Shown here: positions 17,112-26,660 of the stretch, in pieces
Layout: each line of letters begins with the position of its first letter
How positions within the stretch are numbered: the first letter of the stretch is position 1
Assembly: GCA_947501805.1 (NCBI GenBank)
Contig: CANMXJ010000001.1
Coordinates: 248,001 to 312,000, forward strand
Origin: an uncultured Sulfitobacter sp.
GTDB lineage: Bacteria; Pseudomonadota; Alphaproteobacteria; Rhodobacterales; Rhodobacteraceae
DNA length: 64,000 nucleotides
Direction of reading: 5' to 3'
Program-made: the position numbers and the translations under genes
The notes under the pieces: model-generated
The model's input: only the letters and a program-made list of their open reading frames with translations
Databases searched by the model: none
What the model was told of the DNA's origin: nothing

Positions 17112-18274
17112 GTCGCAGGCATCCGCTGTTCCACAATACCCGCCCACCAGCTACAGCCCGCAGGAATGGCATCGTCATTGAAGTTATAGAGCGGATGATG
17201 CACCGCCGCGCCGTCCATGCCATTGCCGACCAGGATATAGGCACCGGGCCGCGCTTCCAGCATAAAGGCGAAATCCTCGCCGCCCATGATCAGCGGTGCT
17301 TCGTCGCAATCCCCCGACACCTGCCGCGCCACATCTGCGGCAAATTCCGTCTGCTCGGGATGGTTCACCATCACCGGATAGTTGCGCTTGTAGTTCACCG
17401 TGGCTTTTGCCCCGAATGTCGCGGCAATCCCGTTACAAATCTCGCTCACCCGTTTCTCTGCCAGATCGCGCAGCTCGTTTGACAAAGTGCGCACAGTTCC
17501 CAGCAAGTTCACCCGCTGCGGGATCACGTTGAACGCCTTGGAAGAGCTTTCAATCGACGTAATCGACACTACGATATTGGCAATCGGATCAGCATTACGG
17601 CTCACAATGGTCTGCAAAGCCGTGATCATATGCGCGGTGATCACCATCGTATCCACGGTCTCGTGTGGCTTGGCCGCATGGCCGCCCAGCCCCTCGATCT
17701 CAATATCCAGCAGGTCGGTCGCCGCAAAGAACGGCCCCGTGCGGATGCCAAAACTGCCCGTCGGCATGCCCGGCCAGTTGTGCATGCCGTAAACTTCCTG
17801 GATGTTCCAACGGTCCATCATGCCATCTTCGCACATCTCGCGCCCGCCGCCGCCGCCTTCTTCGGCAGGTTGGAAGATCACCACGCAAGTGCCGTCAAAA
17901 TTGCGCGTCTCCGCCAGATATTGCGCCGCCCCAAGCAACATCGCCGTGTGCCCGTCATGCCCGCAGGCATGCATTGCGTCCGGCGTTTTGGAGGCATAGG
18001 GCAAACCAGTCTGCTCATGGATCGGCAGCGCGTCCATATCCGCCCGCAGGCCAATGACCTTGCCAGAGGTGTCCTGTTTGCCCTTGATCACGCCCACAAC
18101 CCCGGTGCGCCCGATGCCCTCCACCACTTCGTCACAGCCAAAACTGCGGAGTTTCTCGGCCACGCTGGCCGAGGTGCGGTGCGTTTCAAACAGGATCTCG
18201 GGATGTTCATGCAGATCACGGCGCCAGGCGGTGATGTCATCGTGCAATTCGGCAAAGCGGTTCTTGACGGGCAT
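17108..18274 (-). CDS. M20 family amidohydrolase (paralog 1)
   Basis: The 388-residue metalloamidohydrolase is of the hippurate hydrolase/IAA-amino acid hydrolase type, which cleaves N-acyl amino acids or small peptides. Zinc-site motifs are HACGHDGHTAMLLGAA and the catalytic Glu pair in FQPAEEGGGGG; MGGEDFAFML supplies the C-terminal ligand region. The dimerisation domain lies between them. It is clearly related over its whole length to the gene at 18940-20109, with the same MPxKNRFAExH start. It is last in the island and is separated from its paralog by an orphan gene. Confidence 0.9.
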   Translation of the reverse strand: MPVKNRFAELHDDITAWRRDLHEHPEILFETHRTSASVAEKLRSFGCDEVVEGIGRTGVVGVIKGKQDTSGKVIGLRADMDALPIHEQTGLPYASKTPDAMHACGHDGHTAMLLGAAQYLAETRNFDGTCVVIFQPAEEGGGGGREMCEDGMMDRWNIQEVYGMHNWPGMPTGSFGIRTGPFFAATDLLDIEIEGLGGHAAKPHETVDTMVITAHMITALQTIVSRNADPIANIVVSITSIESSSKAFNVIPQRVNLLGTVRTLSNELRDLAEKRVSEICNGIAATFGAKATVNYKRNYPVMVNHPEQTEFAADVARQVSGDCDEAPLIMGGEDFAFMLEARPGAYILVGNGMDGAAVHHPLYNFNDDAIPAGCSWWAGIVEQRMPAT

Positions 18275-18416
18275 GGGATGTCCTTTGTGTGGATGGGAGG
18301 TCGGGCTTAAGTGTATTGCGCTGGAGAGAGATAGGGAAGATCGTGTGGGTAGGCGCGGATGCTAAAGGCAGCTACATGGACAAAGTGACCGTCAGTTTGC
18401 ATTGGAACGCAGGGGT

Positions 18417-18830
18417 TTAGCGTCGTTCCAAAACAACGTGGTCCAATGAACTCGACGCAATGAACTGAATAGTTGCGTTGGCGCCAAACTTAAATTCTAT
18501 CTTGTCATATGGTTCGTCTGAAAATTGGATTTTTATCGAACTGGTTGCTTTGTTCAGACATATGTCGCCAATGCCTCTGTCATGGTAGGATTCAAACTTA
18601 TAGACTTCCGTTAAATCATTAAGATAAAACCAAAAAACACCACCTATGATTGGCCTTGGATTATAGCTCAGTTCGTGACCAAACCAGATCGAGTCAATGA
18701 ATGCCATCAGGCCTTCGGCGGTGAAGCTTGCGCAACCTAGGTTCCCGTCATGGAAGTGATCGACGGCCTCAAGAATACCATCGAATTCGCCAGAAATCAG
18801 TGGAATCCGACCTGCGGGTAGTATCACCAA
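18417..18830 (-). CDS. Orphan protein of unknown function between two M20 paralogs
   Basis: The frame encodes about 137 residues; I recognise no family. It is rich in aromatics and beta-strand-like segments (GGVFWFYLNDLTEVYKFESYHD). Third codon positions are markedly A/T-richer than in all neighbours, suggesting horizontal origin. There is no ATG: the possible starts are TTG 18830 or GTG 18827, with AGAGG upstream. The frame stays open 13 more codons (PKPIVEVRL...) back to a TAG, so the gene could instead be the 3' remnant of a longer one. The size and acidic, aromatic character recall immunity-type proteins, but this is only an impression. Confidence 0.55.
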   Translation of the reverse strand: MVILPAGRIPLISGEFDGILEAVDHFHDGNLGCASFTAEGLMAFIDSIWFGHELSYNPRPIIGGVFWFYLNDLTEVYKFESYHDRGIGDICLNKATSSIKIQFSDEPYDKIEFKFGANATIQFIASSSLDHVVLERR

Positions 18831-18939
18831 ACGAACCTCTACGATTGGTTTCGGGATATAGCCAAAAACCTAGATGCTCTATTCAGGTTTGACAAATTCT
18901 GGCCACTTCGGGCTCCAAGCAGTCATCCGAAGATATTAA

Positions 18940-20109
18940 TCACCGCACCTTCAACCTGTTCTCCACCAGTTCCGCAAACCACGAACAGCCCGCCGGAATG
19001 GCATCATCGTTGAAATCATACATCGGGTGATGCACCGTCGCGCCTTCGACCCCGTTGCCGATCATCATGTAATTGCCGGGGCGCACGTTCAGCATGTATG
19101 AAAAATCCTCGCCCGCCATGATCGGCGGCGTGTCGCGCACCACCCCCGGCGTCACCTTTTCGGCCATGTCAGCCGCGAAATCGGTCTGTTCGTCGTGGTT
19201 CACTGTCACGGGATAGCCGCGTTGATAGTCGATTTCGGCGGTGCATTGATGCGCCGCCGCCGTGTGGGTCACAATATCGCGAAAGCGGGCTTCGGCCAGA
19301 TCGCGCACGTCTTCGTCCAGCGTGCGCACGGTGCCGCGCAAGACCACCTTTTGAGGCAGCACATTATGGCTGTCGGTATCCGAGCGCAGGGTACAGACGG
19401 AAACAACCACCTGTTTAACAGGGTCCACATTGCGGCTGGCGATGCTTTGCAGGGCAATCAACACGTGTGCAGCGCCGAGGTTGCTGTCCACCGCCTCATG
19501 CGGGGCCGCCGCGTGACCGCCTTTGCCCTCAATGGTGACGGTGAACTCATCCGCCGCCGCCAGCAACGCACCTTTACAGGTCGCAAACTGCCCCACCGGA
19601 AAGAATGGCATGTTGTGCATGCCGTAGACTTCTTCGATGTTCCACCGCTCCATCATGCCGTCCTTGACCATCTCGTTGCCACCACCGCCGCCTTCTTCGG
19701 CGGGCTGAAAGATCAGCACGCAGCGCCCGTCAAAATTGCGTGTTTCCGCCAGATATTGCGCCGCGCCCAGCAGCATTGCAGTGTGACCGTCATGGCCACA
19801 AGCATGCATTTTGCCCGGCACTTTGGAGGCATAGGGCAACCCTGTCGCCTCCATAATCGGCAGCGCGTCCATGTCGGCGCGCAGACCAATGGCGCGGTCC
19901 GTGGTGTTGGTACGCCCCTCGATCACGGCTACAACACCCGTCTTGCCGATGCCCGTGGCGATGTCCGTGATGCCAAAGCTGCGCAGCTTTTCCTCAACAA
20001 ATTTCGCCGTTTCATGCACGTCAAACAGCAATTCAGGGTTTTCATGCAGGTGACGACGCCATGCGGTGATCTCGGCATGGGTTTCGGCAAAACGGTTCTT
20101 GATGGGCAT
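18940..20109 (-). CDS. M20 family amidohydrolase (paralog 2)
   Basis: The 389 residues are a close full-length paralog of the 17108-18274 gene. It retains HACGHDGHTAMLLGAA, FQPAEEGGGGGNEM with the catalytic glutamate, and the MAGEDFSYML metal region. The strongest differences are in the dimerisation domain, which shapes the substrate pocket, so the two enzymes probably split a substrate range. It begins 24 bp after the FAD oxidoreductase stop and belongs to the same leftward operon as the OppDF ATPase. Confidence 0.9.
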   Translation of the reverse strand: MPIKNRFAETHAEITAWRRHLHENPELLFDVHETAKFVEEKLRSFGITDIATGIGKTGVVAVIEGRTNTTDRAIGLRADMDALPIMEATGLPYASKVPGKMHACGHDGHTAMLLGAAQYLAETRNFDGRCVLIFQPAEEGGGGGNEMVKDGMMERWNIEEVYGMHNMPFFPVGQFATCKGALLAAADEFTVTIEGKGGHAAAPHEAVDSNLGAAHVLIALQSIASRNVDPVKQVVVSVCTLRSDTDSHNVLPQKVVLRGTVRTLDEDVRDLAEARFRDIVTHTAAAHQCTAEIDYQRGYPVTVNHDEQTDFAADMAEKVTPGVVRDTPPIMAGEDFSYMLNVRPGNYMMIGNGVEGATVHHPMYDFNDDAIPAGCSWFAELVENRLKVR

Positions 20110-20133
20110 AATGGAATTCCTTTTGCGAAAATT

Positions 20134-21480
20134 CTAGACGGAGGGTCCAAGCTGTATCGGGCTGCCGTCGCTGAAACGATCCGCCCTGAATCGTGTCAGA
20201 TCATGCCCCACCGCGTCGCCAGTGACCAGAGCCGCCAGCACCCGCCCCATTGCAGGACCAATGCCAAAGCCGTGACCGGACATGCCGGTGCCGATCACAA
20301 GGCCCGGTATTTGGGCGCAATGATCCACAATTGGCACCACGTCCGGCATCGTGTCGATCATACCCGCCCATGTGGTCTTGATCCTGATGGGCGGCAATTG
20401 AGGAAACAGCGATCTGAAATGACCCGCCAGCCTGCCGATTTGACGCATGTTTGGCGCGGGGTTCAGGATGCGCATACGCTCGAACGGGGTGATGTCGTCC
20501 CCGCTCCACTGTCGCTGCGTTCCCCATGCGTCTGGAAACCCTGTTGGCGCAAACGGCAAGTAAGACTGCGACAAAGGCGCGGATTTCACAACGGGCAGAT
20601 ATTTCCTGAACGCACGAAACGCATCCGGCCCGACAAACAATTCCGAAACACCAACAGGCGATAGGGTGTATCCACCGTCTAAACGTCGTCGGAACGCCAC
20701 GCGATTGTCCGCTGCGGCACCGCTGTAAACTTCCGGTAGGACATCTGTTGCCGCCACGCTTTCACGCACCGATAGCTGGGGAATGTCCACACCGTGATTA
20801 CGCAAGAACAGCGATGACCACGCGCCCCCCGCCAGCACAACGCTCTGCGCCTTGATCGGTCCCTGTTCGGTGATCACACCTGCGACACGACCCGCCTCAA
20901 TGTCCAGCATCCGCACGGCACAGTTCTCAACAAGATGCACACCTGCACGTTTAGCAACGCCAGCCAAAGCTGGCACGGCTATCCACGGCTCCGCCCGCAT
21001 GTCAGAAGGTGTCACCATTGCGCCTTTCATGGCATGCGCCATGTTTGGGAACATCGACGCGGTTTCTGTCCCGCTCAAGACACGGGTATCAACTCCGGTG
21101 GACTGTGCATGCGCGGCCCATGCCTCAAATCCTGCCAGTTTTTTGGCCGTTTTTGCAAAATAAGTGACACCTCCCTGACGCAACCCGAAATCGACGTTGG
21201 TGTCACCTGCGAGTTCTTTCCAGCGCCCAATCGCTTCGGACATGATTGGCAACTCGGCGCGATCACGCCCCTGTTGCCTGATCCAGCCCCAGTTGCGCGA
21301 TGATTGCTCTGCGGCGATGCGTCCCTTTTCCAGCAACACAACCGAAATACCGCCCCGCGCCAGATAGAGCGCAGTACAAACGCCAATGACGCCGCCCCCG
21401 ATCACCACCACATCTGCAGTTGCGGGCGGCGGTCCGGCATAGGTGATTGCCGTGCTCTGCGATATCGGGAAGGGTTGCAT
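20134..21480 (-). CDS. FAD-dependent oxidoreductase, DadA/DAAO-like
   Basis: This 448-residue flavoprotein of the DAO family has an N-terminal Rossmann motif VVVIGGGVIGVCTALYLARGGISVVLLEKG, followed by SSRNWGWIRQQGRD and the C-terminal FAD-contacting IGTGMSGHGFGIGPAMGRVLA. Family members oxidise D-amino acids, secondary amines or opine-like imino acids. Its position between ArgE-like and M20 hydrolases and the peptide transporter suggests that it oxidises an amine or D-amino acid released from the imported compound; that is inference. There is no signal peptide, so it is cytoplasmic or membrane-associated. Confidence 0.86.
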   Translation of the reverse strand: MQPFPISQSTAITYAGPPPATADVVVIGGGVIGVCTALYLARGGISVVLLEKGRIAAEQSSRNWGWIRQQGRDRAELPIMSEAIGRWKELAGDTNVDFGLRQGGVTYFAKTAKKLAGFEAWAAHAQSTGVDTRVLSGTETASMFPNMAHAMKGAMVTPSDMRAEPWIAVPALAGVAKRAGVHLVENCAVRMLDIEAGRVAGVITEQGPIKAQSVVLAGGAWSSLFLRNHGVDIPQLSVRESVAATDVLPEVYSGAAADNRVAFRRRLDGGYTLSPVGVSELFVGPDAFRAFRKYLPVVKSAPLSQSYLPFAPTGFPDAWGTQRQWSGDDITPFERMRILNPAPNMRQIGRLAGHFRSLFPQLPPIRIKTTWAGMIDTMPDVVPIVDHCAQIPGLVIGTGMSGHGFGIGPAMGRVLAALVTGDAVGHDLTRFRADRFSDGSPIQLGPSV

Positions 21481-21505
21481 TACACACGCTCCATGTCAGC
21501 GCAGG

Positions 21506-22669
21506 TCAGGTGCGCAACCGTTCCAGCAGCTTGCGCATAAAATCATGGCCTGCATTGAACTGCGCGACCTCGATGAACTCGTTGGGCTGGTGCGCCTGTG
21601 CAATATCGCCGGGTCCACATATCACCGCGGAATAGCCAGCTTCCTGAAACTGTCCGGCCTCGGTGCCGTAGCTGACCTTGTGGCTGGCATTGTCGCCGGT
21701 AATCTGGCGCACAAGCGTTTCAGCTGCCCCCCCGTTTTCAGGCTGCAAGGCGGGCACATCAAAGCGTTCACTGATCCTGATTTCAGTTTCCGGCACAACC
21801 GCTTGCATCTGTGCTTCGACCTCGCGCACCTTCTTGAGATACGCAGTGGCCCAAGCGGTCTTGTCCTCACCTGGCACCACGCGAAAATCCATCGCGAACT
21901 TACAGTCCTTGGCCGTGATGTTGTGGGCCGTGCCGCCCTCGATCACGCCGACATGACAGGTTGTAAAGGGCGGGTCGAACATTGCGGCCAGATCGCTCGG
22001 CTTCGCGGCCATATTGATCGTGTTCATCTCGTTGGCCCATTCAATCAGCTTGGCCCCTGCCATGATCGCATTAACCCCAGTGTGCAACAACGAGGAATGG
22101 ACCTCGAAGCCGATCACATGCGTATCAAAACCGACGCCACCCTTGTGGCCAGTTACCGCTTGCATGCTGGAGGGTTCGCCGATGATTGCCGCAGACCCCT
22201 TGGGCAACACAGGTTCCATTGCCTTGATCATGGGCGGCGCACCGCTACAGCCGACTTCCTCGTCATAACTAAGCGCAATCTGCAAGGGCCGCTTGAGATC
22301 AGTATATCGTGCCTCGACCAGCGCCCAGATTGCCAGCGCGTCAAAGCCTTTCATGTCGCAAGTGCCACGACCGTAGTATTTACCACCTTTTTCGACCACG
22401 CTAAACGGATCGCTGTCCCACGGCTGGCCGTCTACGGGCACCACATCGGTATGACCGGACAAAACCACTGCGCCTTCTTCCCAGGGTCCAATATGGGCAA
22501 AAAGCGCATGTTTGGGCTGTTCTGGGTCGATGTAGCGGTGGCTTTCGATGCCATGACCATCAAGATAGTCCGCCACCCAGTCAATTAGCGGGATATTCGT
22601 ATCGCGCGAAACCGTTGGAAAACCGACCAGCTTTTCCATCAACTCAAAGGGCGTCAGCCGTTTGATCAT
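21506..22669 (-). CDS. argE: Acetylornithine deacetylase-like M20 peptidase
   Basis: The 387-residue dinuclear zinc hydrolase matches ArgE. Motifs: SGHTDVVPVDGQPW with the first ligand His and catalytic Asp, GRGTCDMKGFDA with the bridging Asp, and SYDEEVGCSGA with the catalytic Glu; the C-terminal ligand His lies in GPGDIAQAHQPNE. In arginine biosynthesis ArgE removes acetyl from N-acetylornithine; here it is embedded with a peptide transporter and amidohydrolases, so a catabolic N-acyl-amino acid role is possible. The start lies one base after the ABC ATPase stop. Confidence 0.85.
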   Translation of the reverse strand: MIKRLTPFELMEKLVGFPTVSRDTNIPLIDWVADYLDGHGIESHRYIDPEQPKHALFAHIGPWEEGAVVLSGHTDVVPVDGQPWDSDPFSVVEKGGKYYGRGTCDMKGFDALAIWALVEARYTDLKRPLQIALSYDEEVGCSGAPPMIKAMEPVLPKGSAAIIGEPSSMQAVTGHKGGVGFDTHVIGFEVHSSLLHTGVNAIMAGAKLIEWANEMNTINMAAKPSDLAAMFDPPFTTCHVGVIEGGTAHNITAKDCKFAMDFRVVPGEDKTAWATAYLKKVREVEAQMQAVVPETEIRISERFDVPALQPENGGAAETLVRQITGDNASHKVSYGTEAGQFQEAGYSAVICGPGDIAQAHQPNEFIEVAQFNAGHDFMRKLLERLRT

Positions 22670-22670
22670 G

Positions 22671-24515
22671 TCAGTACCCGCTGTCGGTAATCAGCAAATG
22701 GTGACCGGGGTGCACTTCAGCGTATTCAGACGGTTCGGCCTTGTATTTGGTCGAATGGATCGGAGACGGGATTGGTTTGAAGTTCAGATCTTTTTCGTCC
22801 TTGCGCTTGCGCGGGTCCGCAATTGGCACCGCCTTCATCAAGGCTTGGGTATATTTATGCAATGGATTTTCGAACACCTGGTCGCGCGGGCCAAGTTCAA
22901 CAATCCGGCCCAGATACATGACGCCGACATAATGGCTGACCCGTTCGACCACAGCCATGTCGTGACTGATAAACAGAAAACTCAGGTCCATCTCCGCCTG
23001 CAATTCCATCATCAGGTTCAAGACCTGCGCCTGCACCGACACATCGAGCGCCGATACGGCCTCATCCGCAATGATCAGCTTGGGGTTTAACGCCAAGGCC
23101 CGCGCAATTGCGACCCGCTGGCGCTGACCACCCGAAAGTTCGTGGGGAAAGCGGCGCATGAAACTGCGTGGCAATTCCACCCGGTCAAACAGCATTTCGA
23201 TCCGTTCCTGAATGGCCGCACCTTTGAGCGTGCCGAAATTATGGATCGGCTCGGCCACCTGATCGGCAAGCTGCATCTGCGGATTCAACGAGGCAAAGGG
23301 GTCTTGAAAGATCATCTGCATATCAAGGCGCGCCGTGCGCAGATCGCGGCTGTTAAGCCCCATGATGTCCTTGCCAGCAAGGCGGATTTCGCCTGTCATC
23401 GGCTCAACCAGTCTCAGGATCGAACGGCCTGCCGTAGATTTACCACAACCGGATTCCCCAACAAGGCTCAGGGTCTGGCCCTTGTTGATGGTAAAGGATA
23501 AATCCTCGACAGCGTGAACATTGGCAATTGTCCGACGAAAGAACCCACCTTTGACAGGGAAACGCGTGGTCAGGTTCTTGACCGACAACAGCACCTCTTC
23601 GGTCCCCTCAATCGGGACAATCGGCTTATCTTCGGAGCCAAGCAGTTTCATCGGCTCAGGGTATTTCTTGCCCGTCATTTCACCGAGTTTCGGGACCGCG
23701 GCCAACAAAGCCTTGGTATAAGCATGCTGCGGCTTCTCGAAGATATCCTCGACCGTGCCCTCTTCGACTTTTTCACCGCGAAACATCACCACCACGCGGT
23801 CCGCCATTTGCGCAACCACCGCCATGTCATGCGTGATAAACATCACCGCCGTACCCGTCTCGCGCTTCAAGCGATCCATGAGCGCAAGGATTTCCGCCTG
23901 AATGGTCACGTCCAACGCCGTTGTCGGCTCGTCCGCAATCAGCAATTTCGGCTCGCAAGCAAGCGCCATCGCAATCACAACTCGCTGGCGCATACCGCCG
24001 GACAATTCGTGTGGATATTGCTTCAGTCGCGCTTCCGGCTCGGGGATGCGCACCTGCGTCATCAACTCCAGCGCGCGCGCTTCGGCATCCCGTTTGCTCA
24101 TATTTTTGTGCAGGCGCAGCCCTTCGGTCAACTGCTTGCCCACTGTAAACACAGGGTTCAGCGCTGTCATCGGTTCCTGAAAGATCATCCCGATCTCGTT
24201 ACCCCTGATCCGACGCATATCGGAAGCGTTGGTCTGAGCCAGATCAATCTGGTCCTTGCCATCACGGTCAAACAGCAGCTTGCCTGCGGTAATATCACCG
24301 CCGCCGTATTCGACCAGCCGCATCAGCGACAGCGATGATACCGATTTACCCGACCCGGATTCGCCTACCACACAGACGGTTTCGCCAGGATTGATGTCAA
24401 AGCTGACGTCTTTCACCCCGACCACAGGACCGTCCTTGGTCTGGAATTCAACCCGAAGCCCCTTGATTTGCGCAATCGGCTCCAATGCCGTGTGCTCTGA
24501 CGTTTGATCCAGCAT
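22671..24515 (-). CDS. Peptide ABC transporter, fused OppD-OppF ATPase
   Basis: The 614-residue protein has two complete ABC cassettes. The first has GESGSGKSVSS (Walker A), LSGGMRQRV (signature) and LLIADEPTTALDV (Walker B); the second has GESGCGKSTAG, LSGGQRQRV and LIIADEAVSALDV. Each is followed by an Opp/Dpp-type C-terminal segment. It energises the permease pair at 26661-28689. The fusion replaces separate OppD and OppF and is common in Rhizobiales and Rhodobacterales. In the second Walker B the residue order is DEAVSALDV. It leads the leftward operon and is divergent from the binding protein. Confidence 0.93.
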   Translation of the reverse strand: MLDQTSEHTALEPIAQIKGLRVEFQTKDGPVVGVKDVSFDINPGETVCVVGESGSGKSVSSLSLMRLVEYGGGDITAGKLLFDRDGKDQIDLAQTNASDMRRIRGNEIGMIFQEPMTALNPVFTVGKQLTEGLRLHKNMSKRDAEARALELMTQVRIPEPEARLKQYPHELSGGMRQRVVIAMALACEPKLLIADEPTTALDVTIQAEILALMDRLKRETGTAVMFITHDMAVVAQMADRVVVMFRGEKVEEGTVEDIFEKPQHAYTKALLAAVPKLGEMTGKKYPEPMKLLGSEDKPIVPIEGTEEVLLSVKNLTTRFPVKGGFFRRTIANVHAVEDLSFTINKGQTLSLVGESGCGKSTAGRSILRLVEPMTGEIRLAGKDIMGLNSRDLRTARLDMQMIFQDPFASLNPQMQLADQVAEPIHNFGTLKGAAIQERIEMLFDRVELPRSFMRRFPHELSGGQRQRVAIARALALNPKLIIADEAVSALDVSVQAQVLNLMMELQAEMDLSFLFISHDMAVVERVSHYVGVMYLGRIVELGPRDQVFENPLHKYTQALMKAVPIADPRKRKDEKDLNFKPIPSPIHSTKYKAEPSEYAEVHPGHHLLITDSGY

Positions 24516-24836
24516 GATATCCCCTGATGATCCCCGAACGCATTCGGCCGCTTGTTGATCAAGACGCTAAGGCGATTGCAAAGGCAGGTCAAACGCATCT
24601 GCAAGATTCAGCATCCAAATCCACCTTTCATCCATCACAAGGCTTGCAATTTCTCCCAAACCTGTTGTGAATGTCGCCATGCGTTCTGGGGGTGCGCAAA
24701 CGAGTTGATCCGAAATCGACGTCTTTACGTTAGGTTAGGCGACATTCTTAAAGTACCCCCATAACGACGAGACTGGGCGGAACCCTCCGCCTCAAAACGC
24801 GGCACGCATCAAACGTGTCCAACAAGGAGAGTATGA
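24516..24836. promoter_or_regulatory. Divergent intergenic region of the transport island
   Basis: These 321 bp separate the OppDF ATPase (minus) from the binding protein (plus) and must hold both promoters. I cannot name convincing -35/-10 pairs; TTGACC near 24586-24591 on the minus strand is a possible -35. A small hairpin GGCGGA-ACCC-TCCGCC lies at 24776-24791, in the 5' leader of the binding-protein gene. AAGGAG precedes its ATG by seven bases. No gene is seen. Confidence 0.5.
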
Positions 24837-26555
24837 ATGAAATTAAGAACCCTTTTGATGGGTGCGATTGCGTCAACCGCATTGGCACCCATGGTCATGG
24901 CCGACGGCCATGAAGGCGAGCGCGGCCGCGATGGTGAAGTAAAGATCATCTATTGGCAGGCACCGTCCATCCTGAACCCTTATCTGTCCAGCGGCACCAA
25001 AGACATCGAATCAGCCTCTTTGGTGCTGGAACCGATGGGCCGGTATGACGAGACAGGCGCGTTGGTCCCTTTCCTTGCTGAAAGCATCCCGACCGTCGAG
25101 AACGGCGGCGTCAGTGCCGACCTCAAGTCGATTACCTGGAAGCTGCAAGAAGGTCTGCTTTGGTCCGATGGCACGCCTGTCACATCTGCCGACCTCAAGT
25201 TCACCGCTGACTACTGCATGAACCCCGAAGGCGGTTGCGCCCAACTGGCAAAGTTCGAGGGTGTAAACTCTGTCGACATCGTTGACGATCTGACCGTCAC
25301 TGTAAATTTCTCCGAGCCAAAGCCGAATCCCTATGGCCCGTTCATGGGTGGTCAGTCCCCGATCCTTCAGGCTGCACAGTTTGCTGATTGTACCGGTGCC
25401 AAAGCACCTGAGTGTACAGAGGCCAACTTCAACCCGATTGGCACAGGCCCGTTCACTGTCACAGAATTCCGTCCAAACGACGTGATCCAGATGGCTGCAA
25501 ACGAGAACTTCCGCCACGAGGGCAAGCCTGCCTTCGCCACATTGACCTTCAAAGGCGGCGGTGACGCGGTGGCAGCAGGTCGTGCGGTTATGGAAACCGG
25601 CGAATATGACTACGCTTGGAACATGCAGCTGGCACCGGACGTTCTGGCCAAGATGGCGGAAGCGGGCAAAGGCAAGCCAATCGCCGCCTTCGGGACGCTG
25701 GTCGAGCGGATCGAGATCAACATGACCAACCCGTCCCCCGATTTGCCAGAGGGCGAGCGTTCTACGGTCAAGCACCCGCATCCGTTCCTGTCCGACGTAC
25801 GTGTGCGTAAAGCAATGTCGATGGCAATCGACCGCGAACTGCTGGTCGAAGTCGGTTACGGTCAGGCCGGCCGTCCGACCTGTAACCTTGTCCCTGCCCC
25901 TGCACTTTATGCATCTGACAACACTGAATGTCTGACGCAGGACATTGCCGGCGCAAACGCACTGCTTGATTCAACCGGTTGGGTTGACAGCGATGGCGAC
26001 GGTGTACGCGACAAGGACGGCGTCAAGATGTCGATCCTGTACCAGACATCCACAAACGCTGTGCGTCAGGACTTTCAGGCGCTGATCAAAGACTGGTGGA
26101 GCCAGATCGGTATCGAAACCGAGCTGCGCAACATCGACGGTTCTGTCTACTTTGGCGGTGATCCGGGCTCCCCTGACACTTTCCAGAAGTTCTATGCAGA
26201 TGTGGAAATGTACGCCAACAACTTTGACGGTACTGACCCAGAAAGCTATCTGGCACAGCGCACCTGCGACAAGATGCCAAGCCCAGAAACACAGTGGCAG
26301 GGCGAAAACATCAACCGTTTCTGTGATCCGGTTTATGACGCACTGGTGGCTGGTCTCGGCCAGACAGGTGAACTTGCCAAACGCGGCGAGATCGCTAAAA
26401 AGCTGAACGACATGTTGACCAAGGAAAGCCACTCCATGCTGCCACTGGTTGACCGTGGTCGCGTTTCCGCAGCCTCCGTTACTCTTGGCGGCGTTGTCCT
26501 GAACACATGGGACTCCGAGCTTTGGAATGTTGCCGACTGGTACCGCATCAAATAA
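24837..26555 (+). CDS. Peptide ABC transporter, periplasmic substrate-binding protein
   Basis: The 572-residue family 5 binding protein has a signal peptide (MKLRTLLMGAIASTALAPMVMA, cleavage after AMA-like VMA|DG). The family pattern is present: WKLQEGLLWSDGTPVTSADLKFT, NPIGTGPFTVTEF and DVRVRKAMSMAIDRE. An acidic DSDGDGVRDKDGV insertion is a calcium-binding thrombospondin-type loop often seen in this family. The paired cysteines are consistent with periplasmic disulfides. It probably captures peptides or modified amino acids for the OppBC permeases downstream. Two strong hairpins follow its stop, which would favour a higher mRNA level than for the permeases. Confidence 0.93.
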   Translation: MKLRTLLMGAIASTALAPMVMADGHEGERGRDGEVKIIYWQAPSILNPYLSSGTKDIESASLVLEPMGRYDETGALVPFLAESIPTVENGGVSADLKSITWKLQEGLLWSDGTPVTSADLKFTADYCMNPEGGCAQLAKFEGVNSVDIVDDLTVTVNFSEPKPNPYGPFMGGQSPILQAAQFADCTGAKAPECTEANFNPIGTGPFTVTEFRPNDVIQMAANENFRHEGKPAFATLTFKGGGDAVAAGRAVMETGEYDYAWNMQLAPDVLAKMAEAGKGKPIAAFGTLVERIEINMTNPSPDLPEGERSTVKHPHPFLSDVRVRKAMSMAIDRELLVEVGYGQAGRPTCNLVPAPALYASDNTECLTQDIAGANALLDSTGWVDSDGDGVRDKDGVKMSILYQTSTNAVRQDFQALIKDWWSQIGIETELRNIDGSVYFGGDPGSPDTFQKFYADVEMYANNFDGTDPESYLAQRTCDKMPSPETQWQGENINRFCDPVYDALVAGLGQTGELAKRGEIAKKLNDMLTKESHSMLPLVDRGRVSAASVTLGGVVLNTWDSELWNVADWYRIK

Positions 26556-26560
26556 TCTGC

Positions 26561-26580
26561 GGGCGGGGTTAATCCCGCCC
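26561..26580. repeat. Hairpin after the binding-protein gene
   Basis: GGGCGGG and CCCGCCC form a perfect 7-bp stem with a 6-base loop (GTTAAT), five bases after the stop codon. With the adjacent palindrome it makes a stem pair between the binding protein and first permease genes. It carries the same GGCGGG..TTAAT..CCCGCC core as the palindrome next to it. Confidence 0.75.
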
Positions 26581-26590
26581 TACACATTCA

Positions 26591-26619
26591 GCGTAAGGCG
26601 GATTAATCCCGCCTTACGC
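26591..26619. repeat. GTAAGGCGG-type palindrome, copy 1
   Basis: GCGTAAGGCGG and CCGCCTTACGC are perfect 11-bp arms around ATTAATC. The same core, GTAAGGCGGG..CCCGCCTTAC, recurs at 49413-49438, over the gatB stop. That two unrelated intergenic sites share the arms and an ATnAAT loop suggests a dispersed REP-like element rather than two ordinary terminators. There is no T-tract. Confidence 0.7.
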
Positions 26620-26660
26620 AACCTTTTCCGAAGACTCATAAACAAAGGCGATGGCCACCC

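Noticed and set aside
19195-20664. 489-codon plus-strand frame opposite the M20 and FAD oxidoreductase genes
   Set aside because: It is antisense to two genes with clear catalytic motifs and has no recognisable domain.
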